Positions 1 through 11,340 of a stretch of DNA of 64,000 nucleotides are shown one piece after another. Numbering within the stretch: position 1 is the stretch's first letter; the number at the start of each line of letters is the position of its first letter. Source of the DNA: Ehretia macrophylla (taxonomy: Eukaryota; Streptophyta; Magnoliopsida; Boraginales; Ehretiaceae); assembly GCA_037974665.1 (NCBI GenBank), contig CM075771.1:21339425-21403424 (forward strand). The letters are read 5' to 3'. A program made the translations under genes and the position numbers. The notes below the pieces were generated by a model, which worked only from the letters and a program-made list of their open reading frames with translations, made no database searches and was not told the origin of the DNA.

Positions 1-592
1 TTAAAAAAAACATCGAATTTTAAATTTTTTCCCCTGAGCCAGTGGAGGCTATATACATCCTCCAGCGGCTAGTGAGTCTCGAACTATCTTTTATATGTAT
101 TAAATTTTAGAATATAGTAGATCACTTATCCACTTAATTAAAATAAAACCGAAACATGGCTTTTAAATAGAAATATAATCTCTTACTCAAGAGGTTGGGT
201 GAAATGATTACCGGTTATAATTTGACTAATATTGTAACAAAAAAAAAAAAAAAAAAAATTCTATCTCCCCCCAAAAGATAAAACAATAGTGTCCCACCAT
301 AATTGGGCTTCTGTATTTATTTAGAGCTTGAAGTCTTAAACCAAAAGTCTTCTAAAAGCCAACGACTGAGTCTATACCTAAAACACACACGTTCATAAGT
401 ATTCAACTCCACTTGTACATAGACTATAACTAGTTTACTTATCCGTTCAAAATTCATATAAACAAATCATATAAAATGGCTGCTTTCAAAATTCAATTGT
501 ATCAGAAAACAACCAAGAAATTTCTCTTTCCCACATCCATATTTCTTGTGGCTGTTCATATCATATGATTATACATTGAATTTTCATCTAAA
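1..592. other. Upstream region of the glycosyltransferase gene
   Basis: No coding region is visible. It holds an A-run at 239-258 and AT-rich sequence. The last 150 bases should contain the promoter and 5' leader of the gene starting at 593. Several CATATAAA-like stretches lie around 455-475, but none can be singled out as the TATA box. Confidence 0.5.
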
Positions 593-1828
593 ATGGTTGA
601 TAGATGGAGGCTAAGCCGCACCAAATTGCACATATTTTCTACCATCTCTATTGTTGTGATTATCTTTGTATTCCTATTCGCAGGCAGTGTTATTTCTAAC
701 TTCTCTCTTCAATTGGTTGCTTGTAAAAGTAAAAACAGTGCTTCTCAAAAGCTGCAGACTCACAAGATCATAATAGAGCCATTGCTTATAGTGCAGGAAG
801 ATGTTATAGTGGAAGAAGATAGCAAGGACCATGCAAATTTGGTGCCTGCCTTCAATCTTACTGCAAAAGAAAGAATCGCTTGGTTCAAGAAAAAGCTGCC
901 CGAGTTTGAGATATTGCAATCAAACTTGTTGGCACAACAATTCGACGATAGAGTTAGAAAGTTTCTTGATGATCAGTGTCAGGTTCAGTTCTTCTATACA
1001 TGGATATCCCCGGCTCAAAAATTTGGAAAAAGGGAATTTTTGGCAATGGAAAGTGTCTTCAAAGCACACCCTGATGGATGCTTGGTTATTGTTTCCAGAA
1101 CTATGGATTCAATTCGCGGTCGAAAGATCTTAAAACCTCTGGTTGATCAGGGATACAGGGTCCTTGCAGTCACTCCTGACTTGTCATTCCTGTTGAATAA
1201 CACGCCGGCTGAAGCTTGGTTCAATGATATCAAGAGTGGGAATAAGGATCCTGGACGGATTCCATTCGCGCAAAATTTGTCTAATTTGATCAGGCTTGCA
1301 CTTCTGTACAAGTATGGTGGTGTTTACCTGGATACAGATTTTTTAGTGTTGAAAGATTTTTCCGGGCTGAGGAATTCAATTGGAGCACAAAGTGAAGATG
1401 TGTATGGAAACTGGAAAAGATTGAATAATGCAGTGTTGGTTTTTGACAAGAACCACACCCTCCTATACAAGTTCATAGATGAATTTGCATCCACTTTTGA
1501 TGGAAACATATGGGGACACAATGGACCTTACATGGTTTCTCGAGTCGTCCAGAGAGTGGCACCAGGAGAAGACTATAACTTTACTGTCTTGCCTCAGATT
1601 GCCTTCTACCCTGTTGATTGGATACAAATAGCTAAATTTTTTGCACGCCCGAACGATACAGCCCAGGCAAAATGGGCGAATGCCAAGCTGATTCAGCTGC
1701 ATAGGGAGAGTTACGGAGTGCACCTGTGGAACAGGGAAACTAAAAAATTGAATATTGAAGAGGGGAGCATTATAGACAGATTGATTTCTGATCACTGTGT
1801 CATATGCAGAGATATGTATAGTTCTTGA
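593..1828 (+). CDS. Alpha-1,4-glycosyltransferase family protein (A4GALT-like), DXD glycosyltransferase
   Basis: A single-exon gene for 411 residues. Residues about 12-36 form one hydrophobic segment after a short basic N-terminus, which suggests a type II Golgi membrane protein with its catalytic domain in the lumen. The sugar-binding DXD domain is clear: LLYKYGGVYLDTDF spans residues 237-250 with the metal/nucleotide-sugar motif DTD at 247-249. The conserved alpha-1,4-glycosyltransferase region follows, with WGHNGPYMVSRVV (307-319) and HLWNR (377-381). The length fits plant members annotated as lactosylceramide 4-alpha-galactosyltransferase-like. The true acceptor in plants is not established, and the animal name should not be taken as function. 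The ATG at 593 is chosen because it puts a basic stretch directly before the membrane anchor. No frameshift or stop is seen, so it looks intact. Confidence 0.88.
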   Translation: MVDRWRLSRTKLHIFSTISIVVIIFVFLFAGSVISNFSLQLVACKSKNSASQKLQTHKIIIEPLLIVQEDVIVEEDSKDHANLVPAFNLTAKERIAWFKKKLPEFEILQSNLLAQQFDDRVRKFLDDQCQVQFFYTWISPAQKFGKREFLAMESVFKAHPDGCLVIVSRTMDSIRGRKILKPLVDQGYRVLAVTPDLSFLLNNTPAEAWFNDIKSGNKDPGRIPFAQNLSNLIRLALLYKYGGVYLDTDFLVLKDFSGLRNSIGAQSEDVYGNWKRLNNAVLVFDKNHTLLYKFIDEFASTFDGNIWGHNGPYMVSRVVQRVAPGEDYNFTVLPQIAFYPVDWIQIAKFFARPNDTAQAKWANAKLIQLHRESYGVHLWNRETKKLNIEEGSIIDRLISDHCVICRDMYSS

Positions 1829-2638
1829 AAGACATTCTTCAGCTTGTTTGGCGAAGCTAGTCAAGTTGATTGCAGTCTCAGTGTAAATTGACATGTGATA
1901 GACACGATCATCTGATTTAGATTCAAGCAATTTATGTTTTTGCTTGAATAAGGTCCTGCCTCTAACAAGGAACCTTTTTTCTATTCAAATTCTTTCATAT
2001 TCGACTTTTTGTGCTTTTACATCTCATTAAGATTTTTTCTTCTTTAATTTTGATGTTTCGTGTTGCTAATGTAAAGAAGAAATTCGTTTACTGTCTGAAT
2101 CATATGGAGGGAAAGAATTGTTCGATCTCATTGTTGCCATGTCTTACTTTGTGTGCAATGGTTGCATTTTACTACCATTAGATAGCTTAATTAATTGGCT
2201 TAAAATCGTTTGGACAAACCCGCACTCCAGCTAGACAAGAGACTCGGGGATGAAATCGCACCTGGGTTTAGGTTAGTTGATTGGCTAATTCGGTGTCATC
2301 ATTCAAACGGGTTTGTAATTCATAAATCTAGAGTCCGAGCCTAGTTCATAAATCTTGCATAAAATCCAATCCTAACTTATTTCTAATTGTCGTTGATCCT
2401 TTGATTCTAGTGCTACTATCCCATTAGGATCATTAGTAGTTTTATTTTTTTAGGATTTAGAACCCCACTTCCAATCAAAGATATCCACCTCCTCACTTAT
2501 GAGCGTGCTATATTGCATTGACTCATGCACTTGCGGGTTAGATTTAGTTGATTTTTGCACTTAATTTTAATACCCAACCGAGAAACGATCAAATTTTTGG
2601 AACTGTATGAATTTGATGAATAAAAACTTAATCAAATA
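1829..2638. other. Intergenic region between convergent genes
   Basis: This lies between the stop codons of two converging genes, so it should carry both 3' untranslated regions. No further coding region or delimited repeat is seen. Confidence 0.5.
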
Positions 2639-3259
2639 TCAAAACTTTCTACCACGGAATATAATCCTTAATCTTTTCAATCTCAATCTAAATCTAAATC
2701 TGAAGCCTCCACATCTCCATACACTGAATCTTGGTAATCTCCGGAACGATTGTTTCCTACTCAACTTTTGTTTGCGGATTCTTATTTTTTCGTCCGGCCT
2801 AATTGATATTCCATCATTGAAGGTGCTTTGTGAAGCCAATGCATTTTGACTATCATTTCCAGGATCAACAATGGCTCCATAATTCTTAAATGACATCCAT
2901 GGATCGTGATGGTTATCTTCGTCTGTATCGCTACCCCATAAAGGAATGGGCTTCATCAATGGTGAGCTACTATAGTCTCTCAAATAGGTAGCTAAACTAG
3001 TATGCTCCATGTCAAATAATCTCCTGAGAGATGTATTTCCAGCTTTCATCAAGTCTATCAAGGTGTTGTTTTTGCGCGAAGAGGAAAATGAAGACGATGA
3101 AGCTGCTGCTGAAGCAAAAGAAGATGAAGATATCGATGATGAAGAATAGTATAGAGATTTCTGATAATCTATGATACGCCTGATGCTATTCTTTTGATGT
3201 TCTGAGTTGATAATGCAGGGTGGTTCCACATCTTCCTCTTCTGTTATCTCTGATGCCAT
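2639..3259 (-). CDS. Conserved plant protein of unknown function, Ser-rich and Arg-rich
   Basis: Intronless reading frame of 206 residues when started at the internal ATG at 3259 (MASEITEEEDVEPP). The frame stays open upstream to 3415, but that extension is hydrophobic with no clear relation to the rest and is probably 5' leader. The order is: acidic N-terminus; a Ser/Ala-rich low-complexity stretch (about residues 39-61); a compact block TSLRRLFDMEHTSLATYL (about 75-92) followed by PLWGSDTDED, which looks like the conserved core; then a very basic tail with repeated Arg-Phe and Arg-Leu residues. The basic tail would suit nucleic acid or membrane binding, but that is inference. I recall related uncharacterised plant proteins with the MEHTSLA block, but I cannot assign a role. 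Confidence 0.6.
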   Translation of the reverse strand: MASEITEEEDVEPPCIINSEHQKNSIRRIIDYQKSLYYSSSSISSSSFASAAASSSSFSSSRKNNTLIDLMKAGNTSLRRLFDMEHTSLATYLRDYSSSPLMKPIPLWGSDTDEDNHHDPWMSFKNYGAIVDPGNDSQNALASQSTFNDGISIRPDEKIRIRKQKLSRKQSFRRLPRFSVWRCGGFRFRFRLRLKRLRIIFRGRKF

Positions 3260-3970
3260 ATCGGGTTTAAAATAATCTAAGACGCGTTGGATGAAGACAT
3301 AGAGAGTGCTGTTTCTATGCCGAAGGGTAAGGTGAAATGGAGAAAAGGAGAAGATGGAGGCCGACAAGTATAGAGATGAATGCAGGTGGAAATTTCCTGG
3401 AATAAACAAATCCAAAAGCCGGCCATAACAATTTGTCTAAGATGTTGAAAGAATGTTTATTCAATTATTGTTCAAGTAAATGATAAGGATGGAGTATAGT
3501 TAACCTAATCAAAGTCTTGGATATTAATTTACGCAATTGACCATGCCCAGGTTTCTGATGGTTCTGAGCGTGATTCGTGAAAATTATCTCTTCATGGTGA
3601 AGAATATACAGAATGATAAGCAAGTGTAGCCAATGGAGCCAAAATAAGGTTCTACCAAAGCGGAGTGAGGTGTATTCGAGTAAGGCAGTAAGTGTTAGAT
3701 CCGTGAAAGGTAGATTACTACTCTGCTCACAAATTTGCAAAGAACCCTTCTATATGTTACTGCATACGTGACAATACCTATTCTATTCTTCAACTCATAT
3801 GTGACAAATGTTGTCACTGTGTGAATTAGAGTTCACAGATTGAAATCCTGAAAATAATCTCTATAAAAATATTAGTTAATGTTGCATACATGAACCTTAA
3901 AGAGGGTCCAACCAATCCCAGACCTATGTATCGTTGGAGTATAGCCAGAATGTTGAATATTTGTGTAGGT
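3260..3970. other. Upstream region of the unknown gene, no gene seen
   Basis: This should contain the promoter and leader of the gene on the minus strand. A 91-codon minus-strand open frame at 3465-3740 has no recognisable domain and was not called. The right edge is the target duplication of a LINE insertion. Confidence 0.4.
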
Positions 3971-3987
3971 AAAGCAATGGAAAATGT

Positions 3988-4474
3988 TTGTAGACATTGC
4001 ATTGAATGTTGAGAGCACTTATTTTTTTGATTGTGGAATTAGTTGTAGAATTTGGAAGAAGGGTATGAAGTGGTCCAAAGCTCCTTTCTCTTTTCATAGT
4101 TCATAGTTGGGATCAGACTACCAGTTAGATTCTGAACCACTGTGATAATGGCTCCCTGTATACTGCTGTTATTTGACTTTTTTTGGGAGCGGTTGTGTAT
4201 CACATTTGGGACGAGAGAAATAGAAGATTGCACCAAGGAGAAATGCTTAATGAAGATCAAATGTTTCAACGTATTTGTTTTGATGTTAGACATAGATTTT
4301 ACACTTGCAAAAAGTTTAAAAATACTACACTGAACATATTTATTTGTAGAAGCTGGAATGTAGATAAGAATGTCTTACGTTAGATGAATCTGTACTTCTT
4401 GTTACTTGTACATCCGTTTTTTCTTTCACTCTAATGAAAATATTTGTTTATCTTAGGGAAAAAAAAAAAAAAAA
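3988..4474 (+). mobile_element. 5'-truncated LINE (non-LTR retrotransposon) with poly(A) tail and 17-bp target duplication
   Basis: The insertion is flanked by the same 17 bases, AAAGCAATGGAAAATGT, at 3971-3987 and 4475-4491. It ends in an A-run (about 4459-4474), as expected for target-primed insertion on the plus strand. The body retains the C-terminal part of a plant LINE ORF2: a Cys/His-type zinc-binding block reading roughly CRHCIECxEST...DCGISCRIW near the left end, then AVVYHIWDERNRRLHQGE around 4187-4240, both typical of the zf-RVT region. Frames are broken by stops and shifts, so it is dead. Only the last ~490 bases were integrated. Confidence 0.82.
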
Positions 4475-4491
4475 AAAGCAATGGAAAATGT

Positions 4492-6958
4492 GACAAGAAT
4501 TGGACTGGCACAAGGCCCAAGCACCAATCGACGGACTACTGACAGTATCGCCCCTCGTTCAAAAATTTATGTAGGCTTTTTCTCCGTTCATCTTCTTTGG
4601 ACTTGTGCTTTTCTCATCGGATCTGAAACCTAAAAGACGCCCAGATCATATTCGACCCTATGAACTTTAAGTCCTAAGCCCGATGAAAATCTACCTTAAG
4701 CCCAAAGTGCACAAGCCCATTTCAAGATTTTATCATGGTCCATCATTGTTCCGTTTGAGACCCAATTTGAGATTTGATTTGATCCATTTATTTTCAACAC
4801 TTGCAGCAATATACAGAGTTCAAGTTTTGATATACGAAAACTCAGAAGATCACTCATAACACTTTGATTTTTCATTAATAAATTCAGTTTACTTACCAAA
4901 AAGACAACATATTAAGGTTTGTATCACAATTACTTTGTGCATGGTAAACATGAAAAAGCTTGCAATATTTGTCATAACAGAAACAAATTTATAGCTCATA
5001 GACTTCATAGCACAAATTCTTCTTAGAATTCTTTTTTGAAATATTTACATAATCAATGTTTCAATAAAGGTCAAAATAAACACCGTTGTCAAATATGTAT
5101 AATTAACCTTACTTGAAGAGAAAAAAACTTGATGTAATTTAAAACTCCGTATTTTTTAACAATTAATTGGATATGAAACCTCGTGTTTCCTTAACAACCT
5201 TCACGATCCACTTATTTTCTTTTGAGTCCTCTTAGCCAACAGAAAATAAAGGATTCAAAGTGACGGTAAAGGGGCTCCTTCTTTCTCTTTTGTTTTTATA
5301 TAATCATTGATCATGATTAGCCCTAAATAAAATAAAAAAAATTACCAGACTTTTTAATTAACTAACAAATCCCAATTTTCCGCTGCAAGATATGGATCTC
5401 ACATAAGTAACATGTCCTCCTTTTAACACCGGTGCCAGTTTGCACATGCAGATGCATGTACTTGTGTATAAACAACCTCCAATTTAGTGGTCTTATTTTA
5501 ATCTAGATTTCTTGATAATTAATCTTCACTTGTACACCATAAAGTAAGCTTATTTATCCAAAGATTATTATCCTTCCTAGGAAGAGAAGTATCTATCTAT
5601 GTTGGATGAAAGTTTTCTGACCAATTGAGAATGTATTCTTGACCAACCCACCGGCATATTAGATGTGCCCAACACCATAATTTCTTTTTGAGTCCAGTTT
5701 CCCACTTGTGCACCCCACTAATTTATCTCCCCTAAATGGCTAAAAATATTTTCACCTTTGAATTCCAGCAAAATGTGTTAGTTTCATTCCAAGGTTATAA
5801 ACTCCGTAATGCAGCGGTGCAAATACATTATTTATGATAAAAAGATATAGATTTCGACTTAAAAGGTTTGATGATAACAAAAGACTACCTCACTACTTTA
5901 CCCAACTCTTTGTTTTTATTTTGTTAATATTGAGGTGTTGATCAATCTTCCTACAATAATGTTTGAGCATTAGCTTAAAAATAATGTTCTTGGCGTGTGA
6001 GTTGTAAAAATACAAAGTAAAATTGCACACAATAATTATCATGGTAAATTCAATTTTTTTTGCAACACGAACTATAGTTAAAAACTTGGTATATCGAATA
6101 GGCTTCTTTACCGAACAAAGTTGTTCTTGCAAATTGCAATAGTTGTTTATGAAGAACTAGCGACCCACTCTTTGAGGGATTTATTAGTGATCATCCTTGG
6201 TGTAAAAGATACTTGTATCTTCAAAATAGTTTTACCCTTCATGAACTCAAAGGGGACATATGAATGGCTTTCTTTTGTTTATTATAGATAATTAAGAAAC
6301 AGCAAGGTGACGCCTCCATGTGAAATGAAGTTTAGACATTAATTAAGGAATCGAGGGTCAAAGGTCGAGGATTCATATACATCAATGGAATATCACAAAA
6401 CTTGATTGAGCACCCAACCAATGGAAGATCCATGCATGTTAGTAGCATGTGACTTCATTGGGAGAATATGTAGGAGGAAAGAATGGCACGTGCAATACAT
6501 GTGGCATGGCCCATAGCCCACTCCTTCATAGAGAGAATCTAGCTCAAAAGAGTAAATGTCTACATCTACCTTTAAGAACAAAGGCCCCAAAGCATTAAAT
6601 AATATCTCAAATTGAACCCATACCATAACATTTCTATATAATAAAACTTTGGAAACATGCCAAGTAATAATGATATTACAAGCTACAAGAAGAAGAAATG
6701 AAAAAGAGAAAAAAAAAAAAAAATCAAGCCTAACATAAATTGCTTAATTATAGCCTATGCTTTAATAGCAAAGGAATCATCACAAATTTAACACACTATT
6801 TTATCTACTACTTTAAAGAAGAAAATCAAAAATATAAGAAAATTCCAACACACATCACATGGAGGGGAGATATTGCTACCTCCCCATGTATAATACAAAA
6901 TATGGAGGTGGGGTGAGTTTTTATCTCTTTGCTCCATTGGTTGAAGATGTGAATCAAT
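4492..6958. other. Intergenic region downstream of the auxin carrier, no gene seen
   Basis: AT-rich sequence with no open frame that resembles a protein. The right end should include the 3' untranslated region of the auxin carrier, which is transcribed leftwards. An A-run lies near 6708-6722. No delimited repeat was found. Confidence 0.45.
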
Positions 6959-9900
6959 TTAGTGATGTGGGGTTGGTGGAAGTGAATGTGGCGGTGGTGT
7001 TGGAGGCTTGCATTGATAGCATTTAGCAAAGAGGCCAAATGTATCTACTTGTCTAACAAAATTGGTCATGCTTGCCCATCCTCCGAACCCGAAACCCACC
7101 ACCAAAACCCAAACCACCACAAAGGTGTTGATTACGTACATGGCAGTCCAGCTTGGCATGAAAAATGGTGGCTTCTCCGCGGCATTCTGCAATCATTACA
7201 ATAACCAATCAAATCAAAATAAGTGAATCAAGCAATCGCGAATCTACTCTCGAGATTGTGAGATTATAATTTTTGCTGACTCGATAAAATGTCTCAAAAT
7301 TTGTTTTGTCATTTTCGTTTGTACAATTACTTAATCCCGATAGACCTATTAAATTTGGTCACAAAAACTATTTACAATTTCTGGATATAAAGAAAATAAA
7401 GAATTTAGGTCCCATATTAGGCTGAAAGGAGTCGATAACTAGCCAGCTCATTTCAGACATAATACAACGTCAGGATTGTAGCATATAACGAAATGAAAGG
7501 GACTGACCACCTATACCTCCCAGTCTGGCAATGTTTCTTAAACCAAGACTTTAATGCAAAGGTTGTACCTTTGTACCTCACGCCCCCACTAGACTCGGAT
7601 AAATATATTAATGCATTGAAAGGGTATTTAACAGTAATGAATTATTTAAATCAACACGGACACAAAGATAAAGTAAAAATATGTAATAGATTGTAAAGAA
7701 AGAAGGAAATTTACCCTTCGAGCCTCTGCTTTCCTATAGGTGAGCATGTGGGCGAGAGATGGGATGATGTAGACGGTGAAACTAACCAAAAGTGCCCCAA
7801 CTGCAGAGTTTATGGGGCCAAAGAATGGGAAGATAATAGCCAAGAACCATATTGGTATCACCACTGGCAGCCTTGCAAGTGCCCTTAAACATATGCTTCT
7901 TGTATCATGCATACCTATCACCTTCTCCCACACAAAGTACAGTGGTGTACATGCGAAACCAAATGTGATAAACTGTAGGCAACACAAGTAAACGTTACCA
8001 TTTAGTCTCTAATGTTGGACCCTACGAAAATTTTAGGGTGAAGATATTAACTTTTCTGTTGTTTGTCGAAAGAGTAAAATACCTTATTGTGTTTTCAAAC
8101 CCATCGTATTCCTCTTGTGGTTTCTAAAACTAAGCTAAATACCCCCTCCGAAAATAAGGGATTAGGGGATGTAAGTATTGTTTCAAAAACCACAAAAAGG
8201 ATATGAAAAAATTTTGAAAACAAAAACGGGTATTTTACACTCTTGTCAAATCACAGGATTTTTTGCCGTTCACCCAAATTTTTACGTGAGGCTAATTAAG
8301 AGTAGCGGACCTGATGAATAAGCATGAGAATAACTGCAGCATCACGCCACCGGGTCTTAGGCAAAAGGGAGAATGCATTAGAATGGTTTAGAAGCTCATC
8401 ACCAAATGCCCAGTACACAGCTGAAGCTGATGGAAGAGTTAATGTGAAGACATAGAGTGTGGCAATCAAGTAAATGTACTTGAATTTTTGAGGCTTCCAC
8501 ATTGCATGCATGATTTCCCTATAAATTTAACAATAAGAAGCCATTGATGATTAGACTCGGGATTACAAGTGAATACAGACTTAATATTGTAATCTTGAAC
8601 TAATAAGTAATTAGCAAGAATGAATAGTGTACAATGAGATAAGAAAGAATCATAGTATGAAAATATGAGCATCTAACAGAGATTCTTTTACTCCTGAAAG
8701 ATATTCAATAATTAAGTTTCATGGCAAGTGCAACATTGGATTCCATAATAGTTTGATCTCATATTTGATCTCCATTCTCAATAATTTAAATTATTTTATT
8801 ATAACGATATTATTATTTTATCATTATCAATTTTCTTAGTAATATTATTTTTTACATATTTGATTTTGTTATTATTATACCTAAAAAGATCATCTACGGG
8901 TCAAAAAGGATAATGATGATAAAAACTGTAGTAAATGGAGGCCACTAAATCTGTTGTTTTCGGGGAAGGTGAATGAATAAGGTAATGTTGTTATCCTAGC
9001 AAACAAAGGAAAGTAATTTCCATGATTCTGTCTAGGAGTCACAAACCCCGAGGTGGCCGGCAAAAGCTGCAAACAGAAGCCTTGTGGAAGGAGAAGAACC
9101 TAACATGTGCATATTTTTTTTGGTATGCAGATAATAATAATTATCCATTTATTAGTAGAAAGATAAAAGAAATCTCACACAGTGACAGCATGTCCACCGA
9201 AGGTGTATAGAATATTGGTGGCTCCGGTGAAGTACAGCACTAGCTTTGTGGGACCTGAGTGCTGTACATCTTCAGCCTGCAAAATAACAAACACACACTC
9301 AACTTTATTCACTGAAGTTAATACTAATGTCTACTTCCATTTAGAGTAACCGCAAAATGATTCAAAATGATCGATATGTGTGTGAGAGTAAATATGAGCT
9401 TCACCCGCGGGCGTAACAGCAGAACACTCAGTGATTGTTTATTAGCACGATCTGATTAGAGCAACCCAAAAATGAATAATGAATAATTAATGTATAGAAT
9501 TTCTAGAGACATAGATTGGACACTTCTAGTATAAATTTAAAAAACTTTATCTCGAGAGTTTCCATTTATAAAACGATTTGCAAAAATAGACAAACTATAA
9601 ATAGTGTTACCTGGCCATGAACAAGAGCAGCAATGGCCATGTACCATGCTGTGTAAGTGGTCATCCCAAGGCCTAGAAAAGACCAAATACGATAGTTATG
9701 AAAGGAGGGAATGAACACAGTAGTTGCACAGCATGCTCCAAATATGTACGTCCATGTCCTCTTGTCCAACCGATCATTGATGTAGTATATGTTACTGTTG
9801 TCATCATCAATAAGCAACCAAAACAGTCAAAATTTAAGAATAACCTGTACGTATAAATCTAATTCAAGATCAGTGTTAAAGCAGTAAAGATCACTACTTT

Positions 9901-10664
9901 ACCTTGCACATGCAATAAGTTGTATAACAGATCCAAATAGAAGGAAAGTACAGTTGAAGGCTAGCCCCGCTGCTTTCCAGTAAGGTCCCAGTAACCCATC
10001 AAGCACTTCAAACCACTGCAGCTCATCAATAATATCAAGAATGAGTTTGTATATGAGCTAATAATGGAATATATGTATGGTGGTAATTAAATTGTCGGGT
10101 AATAATCTGTTGTCATAAATGCACTGACCTGGATAACATGGTTCTTGAAGCTAACACCTTCTTTCTCCTTTCGGCTTCGATACTCAATATAGAGAACACT
10201 GATAAGGTATGCTGTCCAGCTACCAAGAAGACCATAGAATATTTGTAGCACTATGCCTGATAGCATACCAAGTTGAGAAAACGAGTATGGCAGTGTCAAA
10301 AGCACTTGTGCCACCTGAAATGTACATTATCATACATTAATTTAACACTTGTAAGCTAAATAATCTTGCTAAAAATGGAGTTCCCTTTTTTTTTTTTTTT
10401 TTCAAATAGAAACCGAATTCATGGTCCAACTCGAAACCTATTGATTGAATGAAGTTTTCTTTTTTGTTATGTATATTGTGTGCATACTTGATTTGAGGCG
10501 CAACTGAACCAAGCATCCCAAGCGGAGCCACCATGCCAGAGAAAGCTCTTGACGTTGAACATGGATTGATCATCTTCTTTCTCTTCATCTTTATTGCCGA
10601 CTTCATTTTCGGCTTCACTGAAGTTGGAGACAATAGCTTCCTCTGCTTGCTTTTGAGTCAACAT
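6959..10664 (-). CDS. LAX1: AUX1/LAX-family auxin influx carrier (AUX1/LAX1 clade)
   Basis: Proton-coupled importer of indole-3-acetic acid in the plasma membrane (AAAP superfamily). Eight exons, in gene order: 10664-10488, 10314-10129, 10015-9903, 9794-9611, 9276-9179, 8518-8311, 7972-7715 and 7186-6959. Every intron has GT..AG ends, and the joined frame is open for 483 residues, the usual family length. Landmarks are FLWHGGSAWDAWFSCASNQ (41-59), LTLPYSFSQLGMLSGI early in the first membrane bundle, IYYINDRLDKRTWTYIFGA, ACCATTVFIPSFHNYRIW, the YFTGATNILYTFGGHAVT segment, WFLAIIFPFFGPINSAVG, and the end block GFGFGGWASMTNFVRQVDTF plus a proline-rich tail. GLLGPYWKAAG and SICLRALARLPVV favour AUX1/LAX1 over LAX2/LAX3. 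The acidic N-terminus is variable in the family. The start is the ATG at 10664 (MLTQKQAEEAIVS). A CAG at 10707-10705 in a pyrimidine-rich context suggests an intron in the 5' leader. The symbol marks the clade, and orthology is inferred. Confidence 0.95.
8072..8242. mobile_element. 171-bp MITE in intron 6 of the auxin carrier
   Basis: The two ends are inverted copies of each other for about 60 bases, starting GAGTAAAATACC on the left and ending in a near complement on the right. Flanks read TTGTCGAAA (8063-8071) and TTGTCAAAT (8243-8251), a degenerate 9-bp target duplication as Mutator-type elements make. The end sequence resembles that of the larger element at 19529-20510 (GAGTAAAATGCACC), so both may belong to one family. 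It lies wholly inside the intron. Confidence 0.65.
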
Positions 10665-11340
10665 TTTCTTCAATTTTAGAAACGTCTAAATTTCTGAGGT
10701 AGATCTGGAACACACACACAAAAGAAGACACTAAATGAGACAAAAGAAAATGGTACAAATGCATGTATCCAACTTTCCTCTCCTCCCCAGAAAACGAAAG
10801 CCAAGAATTTCCAAGATCCAACAAAATAGTATTAAATCAATTAAAAAATAATTCAAAAAGGAAAACATACAACCAAGTTTGGACTATGAAGGTTCACTTT
10901 CTACACTACCTTGTTCTGAGATGTCTCTTTCTTGAACCCAGATCAGAAGTACACTATTGATCTAGCTTATAGTGCTGATTTGTGACCCTTTCTCAAAAGC
11001 GGTGAGAAACGCTTTGAGTTCGGGACATCAAGTGAAAGGAATAGACTGCACGGGCAACTATAACGGCACAAAGCTAAGCCTTCATAAATGCGACTTGAAT
11101 ATATCGTTCTCACAAATTCTGCAGCTGCTGAAACTCGATAGAAGGCGTCCAAGAGGATTCAAAAGCAGAAAATTTTGCAGGCTGGAGAGAGTTAAAGAGA
11201 AGTACTAGATAGCTAGTTACAACACTAAGACAGAAAAGAAGCCTTTTAGATACTATTCAAGTACACATACAACAACAACAACAACAACAACAACAACAGC
11301 TACTAGCTAGGAGTGTATAATATATATAAATATATAGAGG
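10665..11340 (-). promoter_or_regulatory. Probable 5' leader and core promoter of the auxin carrier
   Basis: Read on the minus strand, an AT-rich TATA-like stretch (about 11312-11336) is followed by a (TTG)n tract (plus-strand CAA repeat at 11270-11297) and then a likely leader intron ending with the CAG at 10707-10705. AUX1/LAX genes commonly have leaders interrupted like this. The transcription start is not visible directly. Confidence 0.35.
11270..11297. repeat. (CAA)n microsatellite
   Basis: About nine uninterrupted CAA units, probably transcribed in the auxin carrier leader as (TTG)n. Confidence 0.9.

Noticed and set aside
3465-3740. 91-codon minus-strand open frame upstream of the unknown gene
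   Set aside because: His/Leu-rich text without motifs; most likely part of the leader or promoter of the gene at 2639-3259.
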